Positions 41,199 through 53,324 of a stretch of DNA of 64,000 nucleotides are shown one piece after another; the stretch's first letter is position 1; each line of letters begins with the position of its first letter. The notes beneath the pieces are model-generated. The model had not been told where the DNA came from. It did no database searches and saw nothing but the letters and a program-made list of their open reading frames with translations. Origin of the DNA: Chinchilla lanigera (taxonomy: Eukaryota > Chordata > Mammalia > Rodentia > Chinchillidae); the NCBI RefSeq assembly GCF_000276665.1, contig NW_004955483.1:9660680-9724679 (forward strand). Reading direction: 5' to 3'. The translations under genes and the position numbers were made by a program.

Positions 41199-41343
41199 TG
41201 GGCCAGGTGGTGCACACCTGTGATCCCAACACCCAGTGAGGTGAGACAGGAAGATCATTGCAAGTTTGAGGCCAGCCTGGGCTACATAGTGAGTTCAAGT
41301 CCAGCATGAACTACATAGTGAAACCTTGTCTCAAAAAAAAATT
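41199..41343 (+). mobile_element. B1-like SINE
   Basis: GGGCCAGGTGGTGCACACCT, GGCCAGCCTGGGCTACATAG and GTCCAGCATGAACTACATAG show the B1 internal duplication. The tail is A-rich. Confidence 0.95.
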
Positions 41344-42084
41344 ACCATCTATTTTGATCACATTGCATAGATAGATTCATGTGGCAGTGAATTAAACGGT
41401 CAATCTTTTCTCTCTTCCTTCTTGTGGCTAGAATTATGGCAAGTGGGGGTAGTGCAGGGTGAGTAAAAATAGCTCTTTAAAAAAGAACCAGATGCTGGTG
41501 TAAACAAGGGAACACTTTGTAGGGACAAAAGCTGATTGCTTGAAACTCAAGACTGAGTGTTTATATTTAATGCTCTGAAAAATAAATTGGCTATTTTTCT
41601 TGGATTCTGGAAATTATTACCGTGCTGTCTACCTTCCAGGCAAATTAGGAGGTGACCTGTTGGATTGGCAGTGTCATGTGTGGGAAAAAAGAAAAACACC
41701 TTCCAATACCGCAGGAAGTCAGCTTTTCAAAAGCCAGGGAAATTATTCCATCTACTTGGATGCCCTTGAGTTTCATTTCAAAATCTCTACTTCATTTGGT
41801 TCATATTAAAAAGGAATAAAACAAACAAACAAACCAACAAAATGTCTCAAAAAATGGAGGGAGGAAGAGAGAGAAAAGGAAAGGGAGAAAGAAAGTCAGG
41901 TAGTGTGTGGTATAGTGAGAGCAAAGGGAAAATTTGCATCAACCAATTGCAGTCATGCATCTTATTTTGAGCCTGATTAAAAAGAAATATAAAAATAAAT
42001 GAGTAAGTAGCACAAAGAAAAAGTATTTTTGTAGCAATTTGAACTATAGAGTTAGTAGCATATTAGGGAGTCACGGTTGAGTTA
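41344..42084. other. Single-copy-looking sequence
   Basis: No gene or repeat recognised apart from a purine-rich patch at 41850-41900. Confidence 0.5.
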
Positions 42085-42350
42085 CTAAATGCCATAGCAG
42101 AATAATTATCTTTTATATAAAAGTTCTAATCTTATAGTGATACATATATAAAATAGTTCCAGGTGAAATTATCTAATGTCTTGTACTTGCTTCAGAAAAA
42201 CCTAAAGCAAGGCTGGTCAGGGAGTTGAAGTTCAATGAGATTTTCCATGTGGGGGGACTGTTGGGGGGCAGAGATCAGGGACATTAACCTGATCGCTCTA
42301 CTTTTCTATGAGTTTGAATTCTTATGCAATAAAAGTTAACAAGAAAATCC
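42085..42350 (+). mobile_element. Old L1 (L1M-type) 3' end, sense
   Basis: GGGACATTAACCTGATCGCT, CTACTTTTCTATGAGTTTGA and TGCAATAAAAGTTAACAAG match the 3' ends of ancient L1s. Confidence 0.6.
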
Positions 42351-42576
42351 CACCAGATCATGCTGTGATGTCTTAAACACCAAAGCTGCCCTCTCTGGAA
42401 GCCTTCTGGCACTGGGCAAATGTCCCCCGAACACAAATACAATGTCCCTTTTGAAGTGTATGTGTGTGTGTGTGATTTTCCAGCAAACTCATTGTCTTAG
42501 ACCAGAGTCATATCACAACCACTAACTTTCCTTTTTTTTCCAGCGAACTCATAGAAAATATGTCAGGAACAAACCG
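42351..42576. other. Short unassigned stretch
   Basis: It contains a (TG)n run at about 42459-42473 and two copies of CCAGC(A/G)AACTCAT near 42480 and 42540. No gene. Confidence 0.45.
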
Positions 42577-42587
42577 AGGGGAATCTA

Positions 42588-42695
42588 TTTTTTGTTTGTT
42601 TGTTTGTTTGTTTTTCCAGTACGGGGAATCGAACTCAAGACCTCGCACTTGCCAGGCAGGCGCTGTGCCACTGAACTAAATCCCCAGCCCCACCA
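42588..42695 (-). mobile_element. ID-like tRNA-derived SINE, antisense
   Basis: A GTTT-rich antisense tail is followed by CCAGTACGGGGAATCGAACT and CCACTGAACTAAATCCCCAG. An 11-bp TSD AGGGGAATCTA lies at 42577-42587 and 42696-42706. Confidence 0.95.
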
Positions 42696-42706
42696 AGGGG
42701 AATCTA

Positions 42707-43802
42707 AAGGCAAATGAAAGGGAACTAAACTGCCATAAGGCTGCTCTCCCACCAAGGTGAAGGTGCCTGGGGACTCAAGTGCCCCCCGGGCCCTGGGTAG
42801 CCTGCCAGGCCCCAAGCCCAGCACCTGTCTCCACAATAGCCTCTGTCTGTGACATCTAAGTGAGACCCTGTGACGTTTGTGTCTTTTGACCCAAGTACTT
42901 GGTGCATCATAAAAATTGGAGTAGTTTTGCTTCCTGGTTAAAATCTTTCTGCTGTGGATTTTGGAACAAGTTTTCTGAGCAAGCACCTAGTTAGATGGCT
43001 CACTTGTCTTTGAAACTCATCTTAGGAGGTGGGCCTGGTCCCTCTTTCTGGAATGACATCACGCTGGGCATCTCTGGCTGGTGACTCAGGCTGCGTACAC
43101 AGGGCCAGGAGAGACATATCTCCCTGCTAGGTAAGCAGTGGAAAAGAGCAGCAAAAGCTCAGAAAAGGCAGCGTTCTCTTGAGACACGGTCCTCAAAGAT
43201 TGGAGTGGGAAAGTTGAACTGAGATGTTTTTAGGAGATGTGAAGGTTGCCCTGAGATGTGAAGCAGGAAGGTTGCCCTAAAATGTGAAGAACAGAGGCTC
43301 ATCATCATAAACAGGGTCCAAGGAGCATTTGACAGTCTGGAGCCACCATGCACCTCCAGCCACAGCTCCCCCAGACTCATGCCTACATCTAAACAGATCT
43401 CACAGGGATTGACTGTGTCTTAATTTGCAGCTCTGACCCAGCCCCTCCCAAAATAAGAAACGTGGAAAGACAGGGAGACAAGGAAAGCAATGCTCGATTA
43501 GAGAGAATTGCAAGAGAAAGGCAGTGGGTCTTGGGTGGGGCTTTCATTCTGCCTTTTGGTTTTTCCCCAAACCACTTCCCCAGTCACCCCACCTACTACT
43601 TTTCTTCACAAAAACAAGCCTAGATGTACTTCTAAATGCAAAGCAAACTGCTCCCTGAGCTCATACTAGTGAGGAGCTAAAAGAGGAAGAGGAAGACAGG
43701 TGGAGAATTCAACAACAAAGTTCTGTTTTTCTCGGCATCTGGAGGAAAGGTGTATCTGCATGACTTTTTAAAGATTTTTAGCTTTTTAAAAATATACCTT
43801 CA
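42707..43802. other. Single-copy-looking sequence
   Basis: Slightly GC-richer than average around 42720-42900. No recognised gene or repeat. The minus-strand frame of 133 codons (42585-42986) includes the antisense ID SINE, so it is not credible as a gene. Confidence 0.5.
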
Positions 43803-43890
43803 GGCAGCATGGGGCACAGCTCAGTGGGAGAGCACTTGCCAAGCATTTCTTATCCCCTGAGTTCCAGTCCCAGCATTGCAAAATATATTT
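43803..43890 (+). mobile_element. Degenerate ID-related SINE
   Basis: GCATGGGGCACAGCTCAGTG, then GAGTTCCAGTCCCAGCATTG, matches the tRNA-derived layout with a weak B box. Confidence 0.75.
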
Positions 43891-45781
43891 TCCTAAAAAT
43901 AAACTTCACTTTAGGATAGTTTTAGATTTATAGAAAATTGGTGAGATAGTACAGAATCCCTGTCTACTCCACATCCATATCCTCCATTAGCATCTTACTC
44001 TTGTACACTTACTTGTCACAAATAATGAACCAATGTTCTTGTTAACTAAAGCACATAATGTATTCATGTTTTCTGCTTTTACCTAATGCCTCTGTTCTGT
44101 TCTAGTAATCCCGTTAGGACCGCACGTTACGTTAGTTGTCATGTCCTCTTAGTCTCGTATGGCTGTGACAGTTCCTCAGATTTTCCCTGCTTTGCCTGAC
44201 CTTGGTAGTTGAGGTTGAGGGGTATAGATCAGGGATGTTGCAGAAGGGGCCCTGACAAGGATGAAATGTTTCGCTCATGGTCAGACTCAGACTGAGGTTA
44301 TGGTCTGGGGGAGCATGCCTCTTGTCTTTCATCTCAGCTTCTGAACATCTGACGCTTGTTCCTCCATCGCCTTCAAAACCAAGTGGATTTAGGCAGCAAG
44401 AAACACTCTGGGCAGGTGTTGCTTTTTCTCTTTGCACATTTATCATTTGCCTTCAAGCACCTTTTGCTGTTTATTCTGCTAAAGAACAGAAACGTTTTTA
44501 GAAATCGGGGACATGGTTGGCAATAGCTGCTGAAAGGGAAAGTGTATATGAACCTCAATTCTAATTATAGTCGCTATGCAAGGAGATTTAAAACACTACA
44601 CATTAGCAATGGATTATTTTAGTCTCTGTGATGTGAATGGTATATAAATTCTCTTTCTTTGTCAAAGAGAGGAATTTAGATTTTTTTCTGAGATAATTTG
44701 TACCCCTTTCCATTTTTAATTTTAGTTGCTATAGGAGGCGCGTTCATCTTTAACACTGTTTCCCAGGGCTGTTTTCATGTTTTCCTGCAGAACTGAGATT
44801 TGCAGTTCTGTGTGCTAAAAAGGACACGAGGTGGCATCAAATGGAAAACTTTGGACCAGTGTCCCTTAGGAATATCATTGAAAAACTCTTAAATAAAATA
44901 TGAATATGCATAGTGCAACAGCTCATTAAAGATAATGCATCTTAAGCAAGTGGCTCCTATTCTAACAAAATAAGGGTGAATCATTATTAGAAAATTCAAT
45001 AATATGGTCTCAAATTTTAAGAGACAAAAATGGAGAGATTATATAATCATCTCCACAAAGGTAGATGAGGCACTGGATAAACTTAACATTCATTCATATT
45101 AAAAGGGTTCAATGAAATATAAATTAACTATCTCCTTTATATGTATTTATGATTTTAATATATCATTTTATACTATATATGCAAATAATATATATTTTAT
45201 ATTTATATTGTCATCTCTTGCTATCTGAGGGGAACTGGTCCAAGGAGGCTTATATAGAATGTTCAAGTTCCTTATATAACATAATATTTTTATATTGCCT
45301 GTACAATCCTCCTTTATACTTTAAATCAACTCTAGGTTACTTATAATACCTATGTTAATACAGATGCCATGTAAATAGTTGTTATACTATCTTATTTAAG
45401 AAATAATAACAAAAGTCTGTACATGTCCAATACAGATACTTTTTTCCAAATAATTACTGTCTGTCACTGGTTGATCCCATAGATAGAAAACCAGTGGATA
45501 TGGAGGGCTGAAGGCATGTGAATTTTTAAGTTTATCATATATGGTAATACATGCAGTCATAACTAGATCATATATAACTAGATGATAGGATGTGTGCCTC
45601 TCAGGGTGTTCTCATTCTGACAAATGAGTTGTTTTTGTCATTGTGCAAACACTATAGAGTGTACTTACACAAACCTTGATGATATAGTCTACTATGTACC
45701 TGGGCTACATGGTATCATCACTGTATTACATGTTTTCTACTGTTGACTGAAAAGTTATTATGGAGTGCATGTCTGTATATG

Positions 45782-45783
<2 letters not shown>
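43891..45783. other. Single-copy-looking sequence
   Basis: No gene or repeat that I can name. The stretch 45120-45360 is extremely AT-rich. Short frames are uninformative. Confidence 0.5.

Positions 45784-45819
<36 letters not shown>
45784..45819. repeat. (TG)n microsatellite
   Basis: About 18 TG units. Confidence 0.97.
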
Positions 45820-45820
<1 letters not shown>

Positions 45821-45879
45821 ACTTGCATATGTGCACGCACTTTAGTTCAAAAGCCAGGATCTTAGTTAATATAACAGTA

Positions 45880-46440
45880 GCAATTTTCCATTAAATTGAA
45901 GAGCAACATAAGGATGCCTACTATTTCCACTACTATTTAACCCTGAGATGGCAGTATTAACCATTACAATTGGAGAGAAAAAGCAATTCAAAGGACTGGA
46001 AATTGGAAACCAAGTGGTGAGATTATCTTTGTCTACAGAGATATGAAATCAATAGCTGTGCAAAGACCTTATTTGAAATTCTGGTTCAAACACGAAAAGA
46101 GTAAGAAATTATTTTTATAATAAGACATTTGGAAATTTGAACCCCAACTGAATATTTGTTAATATTATATTATTAGCATATTTAAGCATGATAATTGCAT
46201 TGCAGTCATGTTTTCTTTTTTCTTTTTTTGTCTTTAAGGGTACTTAATGTATTATGTTTAGATATGCTGGGTGAAGTAAGTAGGGATATGAAATCTATAT
46301 CATTTGTAAAATAAGACTGGCCCTGAGTTGATCATTGTTCAAGCTGGGTAATGGATATGTGGATCTCATTATACCATTTTTTCCACTTTTGTATGTGCTT
46401 GAAATTTTCCACAATAATACTCAATAAAATTTAACCATTT
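45880..46440 (+). mobile_element. Old L1 (L1M-type) 3' end, sense
   Basis: GATGCCTACTATTTCCACTA and CAATTCAAAGGACTGGAAAT come from an ORF2-like part; CAAGCTGGGTAATGGATATG and CTTGAAATTTTCCACAATAA come from the 3'UTR. It is ancient and non-coding. Confidence 0.75.
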
Positions 46441-46854
46441 AATATGAGATTTAAACAAATAAGTTAAAGTAGTCTTATATATCATCTTAATGATATATAT
46501 ATATTCAAGTATTATCTTCTATTCTCTCCTTTGTACTTTTGAATTTCTCATAAATAAAATCAAAACAATTTATAAAAAAATAAAGGCCACAACAAGAACA
46601 GCTGTGCATATTTGTAAATTGAGGAAGGGTTTCAGTTCTATAAATTTCTGACTCTTAAAAAAACGAAAAAAAATTTTAATTTGAGTAAACAAAACATAAA
46701 GGTCTGTTTACTCCTGATCACAGGCAAATAAATATCTGCTTATTGTTTCTTGTAGTTTCGTTTTTTTAGTTTCATAATTTATAAAGGAGCTCTTTAGTTA
46801 TTTTCAAGTGTCTGTATGATCCTGAGGTCACAGTTGCATTCTGGGGAAGTGTTA
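46441..46854. other. AT-rich sequence, nothing recognised
   Basis: No gene or repeat recognised. Confidence 0.5.
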
Positions 46855-47060
46855 CCAGGTTTTGGGGTGCTGGAGTCTCTTTCTGGAGGTGATTTCTAGG
46901 TTTTTTTCTGTCCTGAGCAAAGAACTGGTAAAGACAAGCACAAACAGTAACAAAGTTTTATTAAAGGTAGGAAAAGAAACAGGCCCTGCAGAGTGAGTTT
47001 GGTTCAAGGAAAAGTAGGAAAAGAAGTACACCCTACAGCATGAGGGTAGGGCACCATGCA
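46855..47060 (-). mobile_element. LTR-like fragment, antisense (R-region signature)
   Basis: CCTGAGCAAAGAACTGGTAA, then ACAAAGTTTTATTAAAGG, gives an antisense AATAAA/ACTTTGT block like 450-660, with shared AAGTACACC and GGGTAGGGCACCATG. The LTR may extend rightwards to about 47570 (U3-like), but its far end is not resolved. Confidence 0.5.
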
Positions 47061-47928
47061 GGAGTGAACCAGTGGCAGAAACTTAATGTGGGCTGTCCTT
47101 TTTGTGTTCCCCATGCCTCAGGCTGATGCCAGGTGTAGGCCATCTATTGAAAGCTTGCTCGAGTTCCCGGGAGACGTTCATGTGCAGGGCTTTGGGAACT
47201 GTTCTGCATGGGTCCTGGGAGTTTATAATGAATAAATTGCTGCATCCTAATCTCCTGTCTCAGAAGCTGCTTGTGGCTGGGCAAGGGGCCACCAACAGAC
47301 TTTGTGGCTGGAGACTTTGTACCAGCAAGAGGCAGACAGGAGAGCTGGGGAGAAGCAGCATTCCCAAGGCTGCTCTGAGTACTTTCCCACACCTTGCGGG
47401 CTCTCTGGGAAAAACAAGGACGCTCCAGGTTGTCGGTAAGCAGAAGGACATGAGGAAGCAATACCTCTGGGGTCAAGTTGTTTCTTTCTTCCCACACTAG
47501 TTGCATGGCAAGTTCCAGCACTGCCAGGTTTCTCCAGGTCTTTACTGACTGAAGGGCATGAACAGCACACTTACTGTTTTCAGATTTGTTTGACTCACTC
47601 CAGACAGCTTTGCAGAGGACGATCTTGTAACCTGCGCAGAATAATGTATTACCGGAAGAAATGCAAGACATATATAGTTAAAACATTTTTTGCTTCAAGT
47701 GGTAAAACCACACGCACATACCATTTTGACAGAATTAGAGACAGGCCTTTGGCGTTGTTGGAGGGTGGAGATGTGGGTATTTACCCCCAGGGCTGACAGG
47801 ATGAGCCGTAGCTTTATACCTTGCTGAAATAAGTCTGGAGTCCTTAGGGAAAAGCTACATTGAGACTGGAGGGTGGGCCCTGAGGCCATTAAAACTGTGC
47901 CTGTCCTCTGAATTCCAGACAGTTTAGG
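47061..47928. other. GC-richer block, possible LTR U3 plus unassigned sequence
   Basis: The minus strand has a 175-codon open frame (47144-47671) and the plus strand a 132-codon one (47102-47500) over the same DNA. Neither resembles a known protein, and such mutual openness is commoner in CpG-poor GC-rich sequence than in genes. No coding call is made. Confidence 0.4.
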
Positions 47929-47944
47929 AAACAAAGCAAAACAA

Positions 47945-48030
47945 GGAGCTGGGGATTTAGCTCAGTGGCACCGCGCCTGCCTGGCAAGCACAAGGTCGTG
48001 AGTTTGATTCCTGGTACCAGAAAACAAAAC
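47945..48030 (+). mobile_element. ID-like tRNA-derived SINE
   Basis: GAGCTGGGGATTTAGCTCAG to GATTCCTGGTACCAG with an AAAC-rich tail. A 16-bp TSD AAACAAAGCAAAACAA lies at 47929-47944 and 48031-48046. Confidence 0.95.
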
Positions 48031-48050
48031 AAACAAAGCAAAACAAAAAA

Positions 48051-50599
48051 AAATCAGATAATTTCATGGCAGCTGGTTTTATTCTGTCCATCTCTGGAAA
48101 GCCACAGGGCCCTGTGAGTTTATTTGGGAAAGGAAAGCAATACCAAAGAAGGCCTAGTGTTGCTAGCTTTCCATTGTTAATTACTCATTATTAACATACT
48201 TTTGAAATACACTTCAAAAAATAATGATGCAGGTGGAATTTCTAAAGAGAAAGAAAGTTGTTTTAGGATCAGATCAAACATTTATTAGACATTCACTCAC
48301 TCACTCATTCATTCATTCATCTGCTAATTCTTTTAAGCTCCCACTATGTTCGCAACGTTGCCGCCAGCCTCTAAGGTCACCTAGAACAGAGTTGCTACTG
48401 AAACAGACACGGCGTCAGGATGTGGCAGGTTTTGCTTCCATTCAATTAAATTAAAACCCAGTTATTATCTAAACATTTATATAATTATAAGTAGTCATTA
48501 CCCAGACTGTTTTCCAAAGGGCACCTTTGACTCGGTGCACTTTTGATTGCTGAGACAGGCGGGCAGCAACATGAAACATCTCTGCAGAACAAAGACATAG
48601 TTACACAGGAGGTTTAGCTCAGGAAAAAGGAACAGAGAAATGGTCCAGGGCACAAAGCTCTCTATCTTGGTTTCCAAAGTGCCGTGGTTTAACATTTTAA
48701 AAGCTTACTTTGGGGAATATTTTCCCTAGAAAGTTTCTCTGGCACATTTATTAGACAAGAAGTATAGTAGAGCCCTGAACACCTTCCATTTTCCAGAGGG
48801 GATTTCCCTGCCTTTACTTATGTATTAGATAAAAATAGCATTTTACTTCTCTTCAAGTCGGAAGACAGGATTACAATCAAATCGCAACTATCTTTCACTT
48901 TAAAATGTGAATTGTTAACCAGGAGATAATGACATCTAACCCTGAACCAGGCAGCCTTGGGTATTGTGAAGGTCAGCATCCCATGTCTGTAAAATTTCCA
49001 AGTTCAAATGAACTCCAAAGGTCTGTAAATATTACCAACATCTCCTCCTTTCCCCTTGCACGGACACACACTTCAGTGGGTATTTTTTCCTGATTAATCC
49101 TTTCTGCTTCCTGCAATTTCAACATTAATCTCTGTCTTTTCTCTCTTGTGTTTTCTGAAATTTTCTCAATAGACTAGACCAGAATCTCTCTAGATGCCTT
49201 CTTGTTTTTATTTGTTGACAACTAAACTTGATAGAAGATGTGCCTGTAATTATTATGTACCTTATCAACAAGGCTGAATCAGGTTCCCTAATTTGTGGGA
49301 ACAGTGAGATAAAGCAGCTTTTCTTTGAAGAACTTACAAAACAAACTAATCTCATAGACATGCTCATTAAAAACTACAGACCACTTAGATTTCTGATACT
49401 CAAACAAACGTGTTAACTGTTGGAAAAATCAAATAGTAAAGCAGCTATGGGGATTTCTTACATGTGTTCTGTAGAAACACAAAGTATGGTTATTTGAAAG
49501 CTTCGAAGTACCTTGTTGATTCTCCAACTTCCTCACTTAACTGTCCTGAAAAACAAACCTCAGAGAAGTACAAGGACTTCCCCAAAGTCATATCGCTAGA
49601 CACCCATCTATTTCTTGCTGTAGATGCTTCTATTAGAGAAAAAGAAAGCAGAAAAACAAAGAATGTCCAAAAGTTTTTAAAAAGATTTCTTTTAAAATTA
49701 GGCCTCAACCCGGATGGTACCTCAACATCTTACGCAGCTTTATTTATCTAAAAAGAACTGTGCCCTTCCTGAGTTTACAGATTTACTACATTCCAGTGTC
49801 TTGTGTGCTGGCATGGAAGTTCCGGAGGACACCGGCTCTGAAGCTTTTGTTCACGGATACATCCTGAGCTCCCAGAATAGTGCTTGGGTCCTGGGTGATG
49901 ATCACCACATGAAGGCTGAATGAATGACTAGTCAAACGATTGACATAAAATCTGGGCATCACCCTATGCAAAAACTTAGAATTAAGAAGAAAAGGAACAG
50001 AAACAAAAAAAAAGCTGTGTGTTATCTTACTACGGTAACAAATATAATTTAATGGAAATTTTGAGACTCAATACAAATTCTATTCTTTGCTCTGGTGAGG
50101 AGGATTAAAAAGAACCCATGTATTTCAATTTTCTCAAAATCCCTAAATTTTTAATCATTAGGTCAAACTCCTAGTACTGAACTAATTCATTAATTTACAC
50201 ATACCAGATATTTTATAAAGATATTTTCAGTGTTAGAATGGAATGTGCCAAAGGTGTCAGTAAGTAGAGCTTGAAGCAATGGATCAACAGAACTGAATAA
50301 TCCACTTTGTACATATTCAGCAGTGGCTTTCCCGGAGAGGATCTAGCCATGAGTATCTCAAGATGCTGATTGAATTGATGTCCTTGTCCATGAGTTCCAA
50401 CACAGTCCAGCTTCATGACTGTTACCTGTCCTCCTTGAATAACGACTATACAAGTTCAATTTGTTCTAATTCTAAACAATTTAAGTTATTGAGGATCCTC
50501 TCAACAAATTATTCTGCTAGGCATTTTAGGGAGAGATAAATGAAAAGGACTGAGTTCCGATCAATGTTGGCTCCTTGATATATTGCCTGCTTGGCATGT
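48051..50599. other. Long single-copy-looking stretch
   Basis: About 2.5 kb without a recognised gene. A CATT/CACT-rich run sits at 48291-48320, next to TTTTAAGCTCCCACTATGTT, which recalls a common old-repeat motif. No other feature is supported. Confidence 0.5.
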
Positions 50600-50690
50600 T
50601 GCCTACAAGATGCCAGCAGCAGAAAATTTATCTTACAGTTGTGAGGCTGGAAGAAGGGGGAGGAATTCTTTCTGGTGGATTAATAAGGAG
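50600..50690 (-). mobile_element. Short MaLR-type LTR fragment, antisense
   Basis: AAATTTATCTTACAGTTGTG followed by AGGCTGGAAG recalls the 5' part of an antisense MaLR LTR. It is too short to be sure. Confidence 0.35.
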
Positions 50691-51590
50691 ACACACAAAT
50701 CTCAATTCACAGAGGACAAAGATGTCAAATTAGTTTAAGAGTTTAGTAGGAATAGAGACTTTTAGTGACACAGACCATCTTAGATTGGTATTTGAAGTCA
50801 AGACAAAAGCATGCAAAATTGAAATAAAACAACAAAGAGATGGCTAAAGTGGTTTTTAAAAGGCACAAAGGACTTTTTAAGTGTTGTTTTGTTAGTGATT
50901 CTTTTAGTGGAAAACCTTGATTTTATATAAGATCAAGAAAGGAGGGAAAGAAAAATGAGATAAAGATAAATAATACAGAAAGAATGACCTTTAAAAAGAT
51001 AAAGAGAACAAAACATTATCAGAAAGTCCTACTGGGACCAGAGTCAGCAAAAAACTACATATCTGGGAAGCTGAAAATTGAATGCTAAACTTACAGCGGG
51101 AAAAACCTAGAGTGAGGAGAAAATAGGGAATTTATCCTAAAACCTCAACAAGTTGTCACAGTAGAAGCCAAGACACATTTTGACATGAAAGGCATCCTTG
51201 GCTTAAATTTCTAGCACTTTTTTTTTGGTTAAATTAAGTGTAAGCAGCTCCATAGGTAGCAAAAGCCCACTGGTAATCAAGAGACAATTTCTACAGCAAA
51301 ACAAACACTATATTTCGAGTGGTGCAACAGACACCTGCTGTGTGTTTGTTGTTGGCTACAGTTCTCCAGGAGGGCTAACATTTCCAACAGAATAGGACCA
51401 GTGTATATTAATCATGATGCTTTCAGCGGAAGGTAATGGGAAAAATCAAATGAAGCAGCTTCAACAATAGAAAGAAAGCACATTCCCTCCTTGGCAGTAA
51501 ATAAGGAAGTGTTTGGGCTAGGGTCGGGCAGTCTCCAGGATGAGTGAATTCCTGCTCAGTGATAACCTAGATCTTTCTGCCTAAGCTGCC
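50691..51590. other. Single-copy-looking sequence
   Basis: AT-rich, nothing recognised. Confidence 0.5.
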
Positions 51591-51768
51591 ATGGCCTTCA
51601 TACTGAGCTACACCCCCAATCCCTTAAAAAAAATTTTTTTTTAAATTTTGAGGCAGAGTTTCACTAAGTCATTAAGTTGCCCAGTCTTGGTTTGAACCTG
51701 CTCATCCTCCTGCCTCAGCCTCCCAGAATGCTGAGATTATAGGCATGTGTTACTATGATTGTCCTAAA
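51591..51768 (-). mobile_element. B1-dID-type dimeric SINE, antisense
   Basis: ATACTGAGCTACACCCCCAA (antisense ID part) is followed by a T-rich middle, then GTTGCCCAGTCTTGGTTTGA and CTCAGCCTCCCAGAATGCTG (antisense B1 part). Confidence 0.85.
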
Positions 51769-51784
51769 GCCCCTTTAAAAAGAG

Positions 51785-51942
51785 AAAACAGAGCATGGCA
51801 TGGTGGTACATGCCTGTAAACCCAGTACTGTGGGATTTTGAGACAGAAGGATCACAAGTTTGAGCACAGTCTGGGCAATTTGGCTATTTAGCAAAATCCT
51901 GTCTCAAAATAAAAAATAAAAAGGTCTAGGAATGTAGCTTGG
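51785..51942 (+). mobile_element. B1-dID-type dimeric SINE, sense, cut short
   Basis: A B1-like half (CATGGCATGGTGGTACATGC..AAATCCTGTCTCAAAAT) leads into the start of an ID-like half (GGTCTAGGAATGTAGCTTGG), which stops abruptly at about 51942 where LTR-like sequence starts. The rest of the ID half was not found downstream. Confidence 0.8.
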
Positions 51943-52735
51943 TGTGAAGGTCTTAGGGGCCAGACCTCAGGGGGGCCAGAAGCGGGGTGGAGAATGAATC
52001 TGAGCAGAAACTTCACATTTTAGATTGGCAAGAATATTATTATCAGATACAGCTTTAAACCAGTCTGTGACAAGAAGACCCAGATGCCTGATTAGTTTTG
52101 ATTATTATGCAGGATGCATCTGCACAAGGCAGGGAAAGTCCAGCCTCCCCTGATACGCATGGAGGCCTGAAGAGAGCCCGGGCTTTGTGGGTAAGGAAGG
52201 AGAGCTGGGGAAAAGGGCAGGTGTCTGCTGTCACCTCTGTCCTCATTTATGCACAGTAACATTTACTCTTTGTTGTATGCATGTGTGGATAGTTACACTC
52301 AACCAGCAAGCTGGTGGGAACTAGTGCTGAAAAAGGTTGTAGATGGGTAGGAGGTTCTTATACCCTTCTCCCTCTATGAGCGCATAAAAGTAGTGACCAG
52401 GCAATTTATGTGTCTAACCTAGGGAGGCAAGTATCATAGGCTGCAGGGGCTTGAGGAAGCCAGAGACACCCACTCTGGAGCCAATGCCTGCTTTGTCCTG
52501 TACGGTTTTCAAGACTATTGGCTTGGCAGCCAGCCCAATGCCCCTTTCCGAGTCTAGCGCTGTGGTTGATTGGTTTGCTTTGGTTCCCCCAGGGCTCCTC
52601 ACCCTTGCTTTATTTTGCATAGGCTTCTTGTTCTTCCATGAGCCGGGCTGGGTCATCCTGCTCCTCCATCCAGATCCAGGACTTGTCTCCCTTCCTCCCT
52701 CCAGGCAGCACTAGCCAATTTCCTCCTGGTCACTG
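51943..52735 (-). mobile_element. Candidate ERV LTR with TATA and CCAAT motifs, antisense
   Basis: Begins TGTGAAGGTCTTAGGGGCCA at the truncated SINE. On the minus strand there are CCAAT boxes (plus-strand ATTGG at 52517 and 52569), a TATA box GGTATAAGAAC (plus-strand CTTATA at 52357-52362) and an AGTAAA polyadenylation-like signal near 52264-52269, in the order expected for U3-R. The right boundary is not resolved. Overlapping short frames on both strands are not genes. Confidence 0.5.
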
Positions 52736-53324
52736 GGCTCACCTGATGGCCCTCACAGCAGGTACAAAATGCAGCAGGCACAGCCCCTGTGTTAGAACAC
52801 AGCCAACTCTTTGAACACAATACAGGATATAGTACAATAGAATAATAATTATAACAAGTACAGCAAACCTAGTGGCTAACATTTACAAACCAAAAAGCCT
52901 GTCCAGGGAGAGCAGCTTTCCAGCCCTGGTCAACAATACGGTCAGTGTTTGGAGTCCCATGAATGAGCTCAACTGTGAACAACAGTCATCCAACCCGAGT
53001 CGCTTTCTTCCAGGGAGCTGGCGCCGATGCTTGTCTCTCGTGCCCAGGGCCAGCACTTGCCCATATAGTGCCTTTGTGCAAAGTAGAAAGAGTCTCCCCT
53101 AATCATGATGCATTACTTCTACCTATTGGGGTGTTGTTGGAATATGCCGTGAAACTGTAGTAGTCAGTGTATAAACCCTTGAGGTATGAACCTTGCATAG
53201 AGACGCTTGGGGTTGTACAGTGCACAACCAGTACAGCTGTCACAGTAGTTTTAGGGAAAAGGGTAAGTCTTGGTGTCTAATAAATGTAGCAGGTCTGGGT
53301 CAGTGCCTGGCTGTTTATTAATGC
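52736..53324. other. Unassigned sequence
   Basis: No gene recognised. It may contain decayed ERV internal sequence belonging to the adjacent LTR; GAGCTGGCGCCGATG at about 53018 looks only partly like a primer-binding site. Confidence 0.3.

Noticed and set aside
42585..42986. 133-codon minus-strand open frame
   Set aside because: Its C-terminal part is the antisense ID SINE at 42588-42695 and its poly-Lys/Asn end is the SINE tail. No family match.
53010..53035. Retroviral primer-binding site (TGGCGCC)
   Set aside because: Only seven bases fit. It lies on the strand opposite to the candidate LTR and no tRNA 3' end match extends further.
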